Notes: generated by a model not told the origin, from the letters alone. A stretch of DNA of 64,000 bases from a bacterium (GCA_004299235.1 SCQL01000031.1:330164-394163); one strand, 5' to 3'; positions 16,735 to 25,454 are shown, numbered from the stretch's first letter. Numbers and translations: made by a program.

Positions 16735-16753
16735 ATGCTTCTCGACGGGCCGG

Positions 16754-16790
16754 ATTATATCGTTTGAACGATTGTCATCCTAACTTTGGG
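16754..16790 (-). promoter_or_regulatory. Promoter/operator of the HspR-like gene
   Basis: Minus-strand TATAAT (16759-16754) sits 19 nt before the ATG at 16734. The spacer just upstream holds the palindrome ATCGTT-TG-AACGAT (16759-16772), overlapping the -10. MerR-family proteins bind palindromes within the -35/-10 spacer, so this may be an autoregulatory operator. The -35 (TTAGGA-like) is weak. Confidence 0.5.
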
Positions 16791-16886
16791 TTACAGGGGC
16801 GGTTGCAGGTTGTTTCAATTCTGAAGCCAGTTAACACTCCCTGCAAAGTATTTTTGTTAAGGCGTATGAGCCACCTGACTACACGC

Positions 16887-16905
16887 GAGGCGCTTCCCGC
16901 GCCTC
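16887..16905. promoter_or_regulatory. Inverted repeat upstream of the MntP-like gene
   Basis: GAGGCGC-TTCCC-GCGCCTC is a perfect 7 bp inverted repeat located just upstream of the -10 TATAGT (16908-16913) and the GTG start at 16921. Its position over the -35 region fits a repressor or metal-regulator operator. It is not followed by a T run, so it does not look like a terminator. Confidence 0.4.
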
Positions 16906-16920
16906 CATATAGTTACCGGC

Positions 16921-17475
16921 GTGCCCGGACTCGCCAGCCTCCTGCTCGTCAGCGCTTCGGTCGGCCTCAGCAACTTTGCGGGGGCGATCGGCATCGGGTT
17001 GAGCGGGATCGACGCGCGGACCCGCATCCGGGTCGGCGTCGCCTTCGGTCTGTTCGAGGCGACAATGCCGATCCTCGGCCTGCTCCTGGGTCAAGCGGTG
17101 GCCGGCTTCTTCGGCCACTACGCGAAGTACGCCGGGGGCGCCATCCTGATCCTCACCGGCCTGTACACGATCTGGCAGGGCCGCCACACGGTCGCCGCGG
17201 AGCCACCATCCCGGGATCTGGGCACCCATCGCCTGATCGTCACCGCGCTCGCGCTGAGCATCGACAATCTCGCCGTCGGCTTTGCCCTCGCCATCTATCA
17301 CATCCAGATCGTCCTGGCCGCGGCGACGATGGGCGTGGTCAGCGTCGGCATGTCGCTGGTCGGGCTTGAGCTCGGCAACCGGCTCGGCGCCCGCGTGGAA
17401 GCGTGGAGCGAAGAGTTGAGCGGGGCGGTGCTCATCGCCGTCGGCGCCGCCGTCGCGGCCGGGCTGCTGGGCTAG
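16921..17475 (+). CDS. MntP-family manganese exporter-like membrane protein
   Basis: 184 residues, six predicted helices in two repeats. Conserved MntP (DUF204) features are FGLFEATMPILGLLLGQ in the first half and LALSIDNLAVGFALA (the Asp-Asn pair) in the second. MntP exports Mn2+ (or similar divalents) across the cytoplasmic membrane. GTG 16921 is 7 nt after TATAGT, so the mRNA is nearly leaderless and a leader riboswitch is unlikely. Substrate specificity is inferred from family only; some DUF204 proteins are unassigned. Confidence 0.82.
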   Translation: MPGLASLLLVSASVGLSNFAGAIGIGLSGIDARTRIRVGVAFGLFEATMPILGLLLGQAVAGFFGHYAKYAGGAILILTGLYTIWQGRHTVAAEPPSRDLGTHRLIVTALALSIDNLAVGFALAIYHIQIVLAAATMGVVSVGMSLVGLELGNRLGARVEAWSEELSGAVLIAVGAAVAAGLLG

Positions 17476-17492
17476 CGACCTACGATATCGAC

Positions 17493-18287
17493 GTGACTGA
17501 GAGCCCCGCCCTGGACCAGGTAGCGCTCGCGGTGGACAGTCACGTCGTCACGCTCACCCTCAACCGCCCCGAGCAGCGCAACCCGCTGTCGGCGGCCATG
17601 CTCCGCGAGCTCGTGACGGCATTTCGATGGTGCCAGGGGGAGCCGGAGGTGCGGGTCGTGGTCGTCACGGGTGCGGGCGACCGTGCCTTCTGTGCCGGCG
17701 CCGACCTCACCAGTTTCGAGGCCGATGCCTCGGAGCTGGAGCGCCATCGCGGCCGCGACCTGTTCGTCGAGCTGTTCGCTCTGATGGCCAGCCTCGGCAA
17801 GCCGATCGTCGGCCGGATCAACGGCCATGCGCTCGCCGGCGGGCTGGGCCTCGCCGGCTCGTGCGATCTGCTGGTCGCGGTCGACACCGCCACCTTCGGC
17901 ACGCCGGAGGTCAACGTGGGCGTCTGGCCGATGATGATCCAGGCGGTCCTAGCCCGAAACCTCCCGCGCAAGACGCTCCTGGAGATGATGATGCTGGGCG
18001 ACCGCTGGACGGCGACGCAGATGCAGTCGCTGGGCCTGGTCAACCGGGTCGTGACGCACGACCAGCTGGACAGCGCGGTTCGAGAGATCACCGAGAAGCT
18101 GGCCCGGAAGTCGCCGGCGGTGATGCGGCTCGGCCGCGATTCGTTCTACCGTCAGCAGGACATGGAGTTCCACGCCGCCCTCGATTACCTGCAGGGCCAG
18201 CTGACGCTGGTGACGCTGACCGAAGACTCGAAAGAAGGGATCAAGGCCTTCTTCGAGAAGCGCGAGCCGGACTTCAAGGGGCGGTGA
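17493..18287 (+). CDS. Enoyl-CoA hydratase/isomerase
   Basis: 264 residues from GTG 17493 (TACGAT 6 nt upstream). Crotonase fold: AFCAGADL (first oxyanion-hole Gly-Ala-Asp) near residue 66 and GHALAGGLGLAGSCDLL (second oxyanion hole) near 109. A family enoyl-CoA hydratase normally uses two Glu; Glu positions here include PEVNVGVWP. Could also be an isomerase or lyase of the crotonase family. The stop overlaps the start region of the carboxyltransferase gene (GTGA), so both act in the same acyl-CoA pathway, e.g. branched-chain amino-acid or propionate breakdown. Confidence 0.88.
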   Translation: MTESPALDQVALAVDSHVVTLTLNRPEQRNPLSAAMLRELVTAFRWCQGEPEVRVVVVTGAGDRAFCAGADLTSFEADASELERHRGRDLFVELFALMASLGKPIVGRINGHALAGGLGLAGSCDLLVAVDTATFGTPEVNVGVWPMMIQAVLARNLPRKTLLEMMMLGDRWTATQMQSLGLVNRVVTHDQLDSAVREITEKLARKSPAVMRLGRDSFYRQQDMEFHAALDYLQGQLTLVTLTEDSKEGIKAFFEKREPDFKGR

Positions 18288-18292
18288 CCCGG

Positions 18293-19816
18293 ATGGGCGA
18301 TACGCGGCATCGCGAGCTGCGCGAGCGGGCGCTCAAGGGCGGGACGCGCTACCTGCCCAAGCTGCGCGCGCAGCACAAGCTGACCGCCCGCGAGCGGCTC
18401 GACCTGCTGCTGGACAGGGACTCGTTCGTCGAGGACGGGCTCTACGCCAACGTCCTGGCGGAGGAGCTGCCCGCGGACGGCGTGGTGACCGGCCTCGGTA
18501 CCATCGACGGCCGTCAGGTCACGGTCATGGCCAACGATCCGACCGTGAAGGCCGGGAGCTGGGGCGCGCGCACGGTCGAAAAGATCGTGCGCATCCAGGA
18601 GACCGCCGCCCGGCTCCGCGTGCCGCTGTTCTATCTCGTCGACTCGGCCGGCGCCCGGATCACCGACCAGATCGACATGTTTCCGGGGCGCCGTCACGCC
18701 GGGCGCATCTTCTTCAACGAGGTCCAACTGTCGGGCCTCGTGCCGCAGATCTGCCTGCTCTTCGGCCCTTCGGCCGCCGGCGGCGCCTACATCCCAGCGT
18801 TCTGTGACGTGGTCGTCATGGTCGAGGGCAACGCTTCGATGTATCTCGGCTCGCCCCGCATGGTCGAGGTCGTGGTGGGTGAGAAGGTGACCCTGGAGGA
18901 GCTGGGCGGAGCGCGCATGCACTGCACCGACAGTGGATGCGGCGACGTGCTCGTCGCCGACGACAAGGAGGCGATCGACTTCGCCCGTGCCTATCTCAGG
19001 TTCATGCCGCAGCACTCGGGTGAGAAGCCGGCGGCCTGCACGGCAAGAGCGGCGCTGGCGGGGTCGAAACCGATCGAGGAGCTGATCCCCGCCGAGGCCA
19101 ATCGCGGCTACGACATGCGCAAGGTGATCAACGCCATCGTCGACGAGGGCAGCTGGCTGGAGATGAAGAAGCTCTTCGCCAAAGAGCTGCTCACCGGCTT
19201 CGCGCGCCTCGACGGCCACGCCGTCGGCATCCTGGCCAACCAGCCGATGCAGAAGGGCGGAGTGCTCTTCAACGACTCGGCCGACAAGGCCGCGCGCTTC
19301 ATCCTGCTCTGCGACGCGTTCGAGATCCCGCTCCTCTTCATGGCCGACGTCCCCGGTTTCATGATCGGCACCGACGTCGAGCGCCGGGGCATCATCCGCC
19401 ACGGCGCGAAGATGATCAGCGCGGTCTCCGAGGCGACCGTGCCCAAGATCTCGGTGATCGTGCGCAAGGCGTACGGCGCGGGTCTTTACGCGATGGCCGG
19501 CCCCGCGTTTGATTCCGACTGCGTCATCGCGCTGCCGTCGGCGCAGATCGCGGTCATGGGCCCCGAGCCCGCCGTCAACGCCGTCTTCTACAACAAGCTG
19601 GCCGAGCTTCCGGAGGCGGAGCGGGCCGCGCACCGCAAGCAGCTCGAGGACGAGTACCGCCAGGACGTCGACCTCTACAAGCTGGCCGCCAACCTCATCG
19701 TCGACGACGTCGTCGAGCCGGAGCAGCTGCGCGGCGCGCTGATCGCCCGCTTCAAGGCGTACTCGACCCGGGTGTCAGCCCGGCCGGAGCGCAAGCACGG
19801 AGTCCCGCCCGTTTAG
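18293..19816 (+). CDS. Acyl-CoA carboxylase beta subunit (carboxyltransferase)
   Basis: 507 residues from ATG 18293 (an in-frame GTG overlaps the previous stop at 18284; AAGGGG could serve either). Biotin-dependent carboxyltransferase, carrying the acyl-CoA site SAGARITDQIDMFPG and the carboxybiotin-side Gly-rich segment GPSAAGGAYIPAFCDVVVMV, plus ARMHCTDSGCGDVL. It resembles methylcrotonyl/geranyl-CoA carboxylase beta chains more than AccD. No alpha (biotin carboxylase) subunit lies next door. Coupled with enoyl-CoA hydratase, pointing to leucine or isoprenoid-type catabolism; substrate uncertain. Confidence 0.87.
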   Translation: MGDTRHRELRERALKGGTRYLPKLRAQHKLTARERLDLLLDRDSFVEDGLYANVLAEELPADGVVTGLGTIDGRQVTVMANDPTVKAGSWGARTVEKIVRIQETAARLRVPLFYLVDSAGARITDQIDMFPGRRHAGRIFFNEVQLSGLVPQICLLFGPSAAGGAYIPAFCDVVVMVEGNASMYLGSPRMVEVVVGEKVTLEELGGARMHCTDSGCGDVLVADDKEAIDFARAYLRFMPQHSGEKPAACTARAALAGSKPIEELIPAEANRGYDMRKVINAIVDEGSWLEMKKLFAKELLTGFARLDGHAVGILANQPMQKGGVLFNDSADKAARFILLCDAFEIPLLFMADVPGFMIGTDVERRGIIRHGAKMISAVSEATVPKISVIVRKAYGAGLYAMAGPAFDSDCVIALPSAQIAVMGPEPAVNAVFYNKLAELPEAERAAHRKQLEDEYRQDVDLYKLAANLIVDDVVEPEQLRGALIARFKAYSTRVSARPERKHGVPPV

Positions 19817-19832
19817 AGGCGCCGGAAAAGCG

Positions 19833-20492
19833 CTAGGCCCGGTGAAAGGGGACGGCGTAGTGCACCACGATCACGTAGAAGGTCACGCTGGCGGTGATCA
19901 CCGCCAGGTGGAACAGCTCGTGGTAGCCGAACACTCGCGGCCATAGGCGCGGCTTCTTGAACGCATAGGCCGCGGCACCCAGCGAGTACTGCAGGCCACC
20001 GAGGGCCATGAGCAGCGCCGCCACCCAACCCAGCGCGGCGGTCAGCGGGACCAGCACGATGACGGCCAGCCAGCCCATCGCGAGGTAAAGCGAAGCCAGG
20101 AGCAGCCGCGGGATGCGCAGGAATGGCGCCGCGCCCACCACGCCGGCGGCGGCGCAGGTCCAGATCGCGGCCAGCGCCGCGGCGCGCCACCAGCCCCTCA
20201 TGACGTTGAAGACCAGGGGCGTGTAGGTCGCGGCGATGCAAACGAAGATCGTGGCGTGGTCCGCCCGGCGCAGCCAGTCCTTCACCCTGGGCGGCCAGTT
20301 GAAGACGTGGTACGTCGCGCTGACCGCGAACAGGAGCACCAGGCCCGCCCCGTACACCGCCATGGAGACGAGCTTGGCGGCGTCATGGCGGGTGATGACG
20401 ATCAAAGCCACCAGGCCGGCCACCGCGACCAGTGCCGCGGCGGCGTGGGACCATCCTCGCATCAACGGCTTGGCCGGCTGCTGCAGCTTCAT
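19833..20492 (-). CDS. PAQR/hemolysin III-family membrane protein
   Basis: 219 residues with seven predicted helices. Conserved PAQR features are SATYHVFNW (Ser/His) near the first third, DHATIF, and YHELFHLAVI (the paired His) near the C-terminus. Such proteins are intramembrane hydrolases or membrane-homeostasis factors; bacterial members are called hemolysin III (YqfA-like). ATG 20492 is 10 nt after TACGAT; a slightly earlier ATG (20504) overlaps that -10 and is not preferred. Convergent to the carboxyltransferase gene. Confidence 0.88.
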   Translation of the reverse strand: MKLQQPAKPLMRGWSHAAAALVAVAGLVALIVITRHDAAKLVSMAVYGAGLVLLFAVSATYHVFNWPPRVKDWLRRADHATIFVCIAATYTPLVFNVMRGWWRAAALAAIWTCAAAGVVGAAPFLRIPRLLLASLYLAMGWLAVIVLVPLTAALGWVAALLMALGGLQYSLGAAAYAFKKPRLWPRVFGYHELFHLAVITASVTFYVIVVHYAVPFHRA

Positions 20493-20512
20493 GACACGTT
20501 GCATCGTACTGG

Positions 20513-21268
20513 TCAGATCAAGCGCGACGCCGCCAACCCGACCGCCAGCGCGACCACTCCCCAGGAGAAAGCTCGCAGGGCCTGCTCCAGCGGTCGAAGC
20601 AAGGTTGACTCGTCGACGGCCACTTCCGAGCCGTCGCTCATGGTCATGGTGCCCCTCACCGACCGGCTGCGCCGGCGCACCAGCCGGGCGGGCGTGCTGA
20701 GCATCCGCTGGCCGTACGAGAGCGCGTAGGCGCCGCCGGCAGCCGCCACGGCGCCGATTGACACTCGCCCGGTCTGCGCGAAGTAGGCGGTCAGCACCGG
20801 GAACGCGCCCCATGAGACGGCGAACCAGAAGTCTCCATGCAGCCGCCCGCCCAGCAGCTCGAGGCTGTAGGCGAAGACGAACACGACGCCGGCGGCAATG
20901 AACGGCACCAGCCCCAGGCCGGCAACCGGCACGCCCGCGATGCCGAGGCCGACGGCGCCGGCGAGCCCGATGGCGGCGGCCGTCCACAGGACGGCGCTCG
21001 GGATCTCGGTCCGCAGCGGACGGCCCTTCAGCTCATCCAGCGCATGGGCGGAGATGCCGACCGCCAGGAAGAAGGCCAGCAGTGTGGCGGCCAGGCGCAC
21101 GGCGCTCACCGACGGCGCGAGGCTCGCGCCGATGACGACGTAGGACAGGTGCCAGAGCGTGTAGGGCGGGTGGAGCACCGCCCAGGCGTCCCGGCGCCGG
21201 CCGCGCGTGCGAGCGGCGTAGAAGGCGGGAGCCAGGGGCTCCGACGGCTGGGTGCTGGCAGAAGGCAC
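20513..21268 (-). CDS. Polytopic membrane protein, possibly UbiA-like prenyltransferase
   Basis: 251 residues with roughly seven or eight helices. UbiA prenyltransferases carry an NDxxDxxxD motif in the first loop; here the corresponding region reads SAHALDELKGRPLRTEIP, with a conserved Asp but a changed Asn, so activity is questionable. A second Asp motif is not seen. It follows a UbiE-like methyltransferase by 3 bp, and UbiA and UbiE proteins often act together in quinone or prenyl-lipid synthesis, which supports the guess. Start GTG 21268, weak Shine-Dalgarno. Confidence 0.6.
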   Translation of the reverse strand: MPSASTQPSEPLAPAFYAARTRGRRRDAWAVLHPPYTLWHLSYVVIGASLAPSVSAVRLAATLLAFFLAVGISAHALDELKGRPLRTEIPSAVLWTAAAIGLAGAVGLGIAGVPVAGLGLVPFIAAGVVFVFAYSLELLGGRLHGDFWFAVSWGAFPVLTAYFAQTGRVSIGAVAAAGGAYALSYGQRMLSTPARLVRRRSRSVRGTMTMSDGSEVAVDESTLLRPLEQALRAFSWGVVALAVGLAASRLI

Positions 21269-21271
21269 TCT

Positions 21272-22009
21272 CTACCGCTTGGTGCCCCACATCACGACGC
21301 CGCCGCCGAGACTCATGACGCGGCACCCTACGTCCTCCATCCCCGCCGACCGCCAGGCTTCGACGAGTCGCGTCAGGGGCACGCGGCGGTAGTGCGCCTG
21401 GATGTTGGGGCCGAGAAATCGACCGACGCGCCACCAGGCCGGGCCGCCGAACAGCCAGCCGGCGACGGGCAGCAGCGATCGCGTGTAGAGCCACCAGGCC
21501 GCCCGCCACACCATGTGAGGCGGGACGAAGAAATCGAGGCTGGCCATGACGCCACCAGGTCGGAGGACGCGCGCGAGCTCGGCGACGGTCGCCTGAGGGT
21601 CGGCGACATAGCGCAACAGGTACGTGAAGCTGACGGCGTCAAACGCCTCAGCCGCGAAACCAAGCTCCTCCGCCCGGCCGGCCTGGAGCCGGATGCGCCC
21701 GGCCCTGCCCGCCGCGCGCACGCGCTCGCGGCCTCTCTCGAGCATCGCCTCACTGAGATCGACTCCGATGACCTCCGCCTCGGTTTCCCCGGCCAGCGCG
21801 AGAGCCACGGCGGCGGTGCCGGTGGCGACGTCGAGGATCTTTCCCGGCCGACTCGACGCGATGCGTTTCACCAGCTCTCGGCGCCAGCGCGCGTTCTGGC
21901 CGAACGACAAGACCTCGGCCAGCAGGTCGTAGCGCCGGGGCAGGCCCTCGAACAGACCGACCGCGAAATCGTTCTCGGCAGCCGCAGACGGCGAACCTGC
22001 GCGCCTCAC
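21272..22009 (-). CDS. UbiE/MenG-like SAM-dependent methyltransferase
   Basis: 245 residues. Class I methyltransferase motif ILDVATGTAAVALALAG near residue 58, VIGVDLSEAML, and the post-motif segment VLRPGGVMASLDFF. The N-terminus FEGLPRRYDLLAEVLSFGQNARWRREL matches the UbiE/MenG family, which methylates the quinone ring in the last step of ubiquinone/menaquinone synthesis. Start GTG 22009: GGAG lies 5 nt upstream and TACCCT 9 nt upstream, so both an SD and a leaderless reading are possible. A membrane protein gene follows by 3 bp. Confidence 0.8.
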   Translation of the reverse strand: MRRAGSPSAAAENDFAVGLFEGLPRRYDLLAEVLSFGQNARWRRELVKRIASSRPGKILDVATGTAAVALALAGETEAEVIGVDLSEAMLERGRERVRAAGRAGRIRLQAGRAEELGFAAEAFDAVSFTYLLRYVADPQATVAELARVLRPGGVMASLDFFVPPHMVWRAAWWLYTRSLLPVAGWLFGGPAWWRVGRFLGPNIQAHYRRVPLTRLVEAWRSAGMEDVGCRVMSLGGGVVMWGTKR

Positions 22010-22109
22010 TCGGACTCCAGGGTACGGTTTCGCCGCCCTTGTTGGCCCACACTAGCGGAATGTTGGGCGGATACGGTCGGCACCTCGGCAACCGGGCCCG
22101 CAGGCACCG

Positions 22110-22889
22110 ATGACGCTCGGTCCTGAACAGGATTCCGAGCGTCTCGTGGCCTGGCAGGCGGACGCGCTCGAGGCCCATCGTGCCGACACCGAGCTGCTTT
22201 CCATCGGCCCGTTTCGAGCCCTCCTGTCCACCGCCGGAGAGCCCAGCGGCTGGGTGACGCTCGTGGATGGCGAGATCACGCAGGCGGAGACTGCCAAGGG
22301 CGTCTCGAAGCTACGGGCCACGTTCAAGAAGCGCGGGGCGGCTCTGGAGATCGAGTACAACGAGGCGGCCTTTCCGCAGGTCGGGCCCTGGCTGGAGGCG
22401 GCGGGCCTCAAGGTGGAGGAGCGGAACCCGCTGATGTCATGCCGGCCAGCTCGTTTCAAGCCCTTCGCGGCGCCGGACGTCGTCCTCACCCGGCTCACGC
22501 CGACCTCGAAGCCCGCCGAGCTGCAGGCCTTCCAGACGATGAGATGGACCAGTGGGGGCGACAGCGATCGACCAGCGCCGCCCGTGGAACGGCTGCAACA
22601 GGAGCTGGCCGTCTCGAGCAGCGTCTTTCTGCTCGCATGGCTCGACTGGGAGCCCGCCGGCACGGGGGTGTCGCATGCGCTCAAGGGCGCCGCGGAGGTC
22701 GTCGGCGTCGCCACCCGAGCGGACGTGAGGCGGCGAGGAGTGGCCGCGACCGTCACCTCCGAGCTGGTGTCACGGCATTTCGCCGCGGGAGGGGACTTCG
22801 TCTTCCTCGACGCCGCCAACGAAGGGGCCGCGAGGGTCTACGAGCGGCTGGGGTTCACGAGGTTCGGCGCCAAGCTCGCCTACCGCTGA
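22110..22889 (+). CDS. GNAT-family N-acetyltransferase
   Basis: 259 residues. The C-terminal half has the GNAT core: GVSHALKGAAEVVGVATRADVRRRGVAATVTSELV, where R-R-R-G-V-A fits the CoA-binding R/Q-x-x-G-x-G/A motif, followed by FVFLDAANEGAARVYERLGFTRFG. The N-terminal half may be a second, degenerate GNAT domain. Substrate unknown. The 100 bp upstream region is shared divergently with the UbiE-like gene; no clear -10 at leaderless distance was found for this start. Confidence 0.8.
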   Translation: MTLGPEQDSERLVAWQADALEAHRADTELLSIGPFRALLSTAGEPSGWVTLVDGEITQAETAKGVSKLRATFKKRGAALEIEYNEAAFPQVGPWLEAAGLKVEERNPLMSCRPARFKPFAAPDVVLTRLTPTSKPAELQAFQTMRWTSGGDSDRPAPPVERLQQELAVSSSVFLLAWLDWEPAGTGVSHALKGAAEVVGVATRADVRRRGVAATVTSELVSRHFAAGGDFVFLDAANEGAARVYERLGFTRFGAKLAYR

Positions 22890-22943
22890 TCCCGACCCGC
22901 CGGGGGGCCGCCGATCTCCCGCCCGCTATCGTTGACGTTCACG

Positions 22944-23684
22944 GTGGGCGCTCGCTTCAAACAGCCGAAAGATGCGGCTCAGCAACGGCCGGCCGGCATG
23001 GCCGGCAAGCTGCCGCCGATCATCCTCAAGGAGGTCTACGAGCAACGGTTCGACGCGGCCGACCGGGCCGCCAAGGAGGCCATCTGGCGCGAGCTCGGGG
23101 CGTTCCTGCAGCGTTACATCGACCCGGGCGCGCGCGTGGTGGACATCGCCTGCGATCTTGGCTATTTCATCCGCAACATCAAAGCCGCGGATCGGTGGGC
23201 CACGGACATCCGCGACGTCGAGGGAGCGCTACCAAAAGCTGTGCACTTCGTGCGCGCCAGCGGGCTGGATCTCGCCGAAGTCATGCCCAACGATCATTTC
23301 GACCTCGCCTTTTTCAGCAACTACCTCGAGCACCTGCCGTCGACAGAAGCGGTGCTGCAGCAGCTTCGCGTCACCTTTTCGCTGCTGAAGCCCGGCGGTC
23401 GTGTGCTCATCCTGCAGCCGAACATCCGGCTGATCGGCGGCGCCTACTGGGATTTCATCGACCATCAGACCGCGCTCACGGAAAAAAGCCTGGCCGAGGC
23501 CGCGACCATGGCCGGGTTCAAGACCAAGCAGGTGATCGCCCGCTTTCTTCCGTACACGACCAAGAGCCGGATACCTCAGCACCCGATGCTGGTGCGAGCG
23601 TACCTCGCGTTCCCGCCGGCGTGGTGGGTGCTGGGCAAGCAAACCCTGTACCTGGGTGAGAAGCCGCTGCCGACGTCAGCGTGA
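22944..23684 (+). CDS. SAM-dependent methyltransferase
   Basis: 246 residues from GTG 22944, 11 nt after TATCGT; an earlier TTG (22932) is in frame but overlaps the promoter. Methyltransf_11/23 type: VVDIACDLGYFIRNI (motif I, here D-I-A-C-D-x-G), FDLAFFSNYLEHLP, and LLKPGGRVLILQPN (post-motif). Comparable to methyltransferases acting on sugars or small metabolites. It is the last gene before the lower-GC accessory region. Confidence 0.8.
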   Translation: MGARFKQPKDAAQQRPAGMAGKLPPIILKEVYEQRFDAADRAAKEAIWRELGAFLQRYIDPGARVVDIACDLGYFIRNIKAADRWATDIRDVEGALPKAVHFVRASGLDLAEVMPNDHFDLAFFSNYLEHLPSTEAVLQQLRVTFSLLKPGGRVLILQPNIRLIGGAYWDFIDHQTALTEKSLAEAATMAGFKTKQVIARFLPYTTKSRIPQHPMLVRAYLAFPPAWWVLGKQTLYLGEKPLPTSA

Positions 23685-24341
23685 AGTCCGCCGTCATCGA
23701 CGAATCAGCGGCTCGTGGCAGCGGGTCTGATGGTGCACCCAGCCTTCCACAATAAGAACCTTTTAGCAATTCTTAACTGGGGCGAGATCAGCCTGGCCGC
23801 AACTCACGCGAAGGTCCGCCGCGACGGATATCGATCTACCGCCCACCCTGGCCTCGCAGGAACGAGCGGCTCGAAGTAGCAGAGCAGTATCCGCACGCAA
23901 GCGCCAAGCCGGCTGACTGCCGACCATGAACCCCGACCCTAGGAGGTCTTGGAGAATCGCCCATCGCGCGCGAACGCCCCCAACCTCGTCTACGCCTCGT
24001 TGACTGCCCTGGCATTGGTCTCCCCCGGACGGACAGCTGCCAGCGCAGATGGCGGCTGCTGCCATTGGCGTCGGGTTCGCCACGCTGGCAGCGGGCATCG
24101 TAGTGTCCTCGGCTTATCCGTCCGACTCCTCCAAGGCCCGCTGAACCCAAATTTGCCGGTCCTTGGTGTCCTGACATGACCTTCTGGAGCCTCCCAGTGC
24201 CGGGATCTTGTGACCCGGCTTGACCCGGCGAAGGTCACATCGGCGGAGCAACTAAATGCTTGCGACCTCTTTCCGCTTGTTGGGAATCAACTCCTTGCGG
24301 CTTTCACGTGTTGGGCTGGGAGGCTCCCGAACCACAAACCA
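23685..24341. other. Gene-poor interval, border of accessory island
   Basis: 657 bp with lower GC than the flanks. Short frames exist (for example a TTG-started plus-strand frame after AGGAGGTC near 23940, and a frame giving a short hydrophobic MAAAAIGVGFATLAAGIVV segment near 24049), but neither has clear coding structure and they may be remnants. It contains a 12 bp inverted repeat (24186-24197 and 24316-24327). Confidence 0.5.
24186..24327. repeat. MITE-like unit: 12 bp inverted repeat
   Basis: GGAGCCTCCCAG at 24186-24197 and its perfect reverse complement CTGGGAGGCTCC at 24316-24327 bracket a 142 bp segment in the gene-poor interval, just upstream of the minus-strand stop of the lipoprotein gene. 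The arrangement resembles a small non-autonomous transposable element, but no flanking target duplication is clear. It could also be a chance stem or a transcription terminator for the lipoprotein operon. Confidence 0.35.
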
Positions 24342-25454
24342 TCACCCTGAAGCGCGCAGTTCCATCAGCCGATCGCCGGCTATGACCCAAGCCCCATTGG
24401 CGTCCGCCGCTATCAATCGCGCGTCTCCGGCCGGTAGGCTCGTCTGGGCCCGCTCCACCTCGGTTGCAGTATCAAATAGGCTCACACGGCCCGCACCGTC
24501 GCCATAGACCTGGTCGACGACCCATAACTGTGCCGACACCATCGCCAGGTCACTCGCCGATTTTGATCCGAAGGGATTTACATCAACCGTCGGGGCCGCT
24601 CGGTACACCCCGCCGCGACCAGGATCGTTGATCATGAAAAAGACGCCACGCTCGTCGCAGGCGATGCTCGTCCCTCCCGCGCTCAAAACACTTGACACCT
24701 GTGTCGTGGCACCCGTTTCAATCGAGACACGCGATACCACCGTTCTGGACGAATCCTCGATGGTTGCTACGTAGATCCCATTGGTGCATACCGCGAGGAC
24801 GTTACCGGTGAAACCCGGGTTCGATGCTGTCTGGCCAGGCAAGTCTGTGATCCGAGTCACCCGACCCCCTTGGAGCCGCAGCAACGTCGTCGGTACCGCG
24901 CCTATTCCGCCTGCCACCACCCAGGCGGTGTCTTTGTCGGCGGCGAGCGCCTGAGGTTGGCCGACTACATACGTAAACAACACCTGTCCGGTCGCGGCAT
25001 CCGACTGAACAACTGTATCGGCGTCGGCAAGACTGACAGTGTGGTCACCAGAACCGCCGGCGACCCAAAGGAATGATCCGCTGACGGCGAGGCCTACAGG
25101 ATCTCCCGCGGTGCTAAAGCTCGACCGATGCGTCCCATTCGTAACGTCGAACCGGAGAATGCTGCCGACCGCGGGCGTGCCGCCGAGATAAGGCGCCGCC
25201 GCTGGACTCGCGACCCAGACCTCCCCGGCACCTACGGCCAGACCAGTGACCTGTGTCGACGCCGCTATCGGGAGCATCCGAACGACATGGACTACACCGT
25301 TAAGACCGGGAGATGGGGAGGACGTCGTCGCGGTGGGAGAAGACGTGCAAGCGACGAGGAACACCACAGACAGTGGAACGGCCACGGCCATTTGATGGGA
25401 GACCCGGTGGACCCCCACAGCCCACCGGGTCAGCCCAATTGCGGTAGCGATCAA
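24342..25454 (-). CDS. Beta-propeller lipoprotein
   Basis: 370 residues from TTG 25454, which overlaps the upstream stop (TTGA). Lipobox LVAC (residue about 35) after a hydrophobic segment predicts export and lipid anchoring on the outer face of the membrane. The mature part begins with a Ser/Thr/Pro linker (TSSPTATTSSPSPG), then repeated strands with LAVGAGEVWVASPA, LAVSGSFLWVAGG, LAADKDTAWVVAGG, AADANGAWVIAGD, the signature of a WD/NHL-like beta-propeller built from about six or seven blades. Function unknown, perhaps ligand binding or substrate sensing. Third gene of a secreted-protein operon. Codon usage is less GC-rich than in the flanking core genes. Confidence 0.8.
   Translation of the reverse strand: MIATAIGLTRWAVGVHRVSHQMAVAVPLSVVFLVACTSSPTATTSSPSPGLNGVVHVVRMLPIAASTQVTGLAVGAGEVWVASPAAAPYLGGTPAVGSILRFDVTNGTHRSSFSTAGDPVGLAVSGSFLWVAGGSGDHTVSLADADTVVQSDAATGQVLFTYVVGQPQALAADKDTAWVVAGGIGAVPTTLLRLQGGRVTRITDLPGQTASNPGFTGNVLAVCTNGIYVATIEDSSRTVVSRVSIETGATTQVSSVLSAGGTSIACDERGVFFMINDPGRGGVYRAAPTVDVNPFGSKSASDLAMVSAQLWVVDQVYGDGAGRVSLFDTATEVERAQTSLPAGDARLIAADANGAWVIAGDRLMELRASG

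Noticed and set aside
16785..16886. Mn riboswitch upstream of the MntP-like gene
   Set aside because: No yybP-ykoY-like structure seen, and the -10 lies 7 nt from the start codon, leaving no leader.
16735..16920. HAIR-type HspR operator
   Set aside because: CTTGAGT-N7-ACTCAAG is absent.
23949..24179. Plus-strand frame with AGGAGGTC before a TTG
   Set aside because: Short, no conserved features, and the hydrophobic continuation is in another frame; may be a remnant.
23685..24341. Left attachment copy of the tRNA-Arg 3' end
   Set aside because: Only a short TGGTGCAC-like match near 23730; too short to support.
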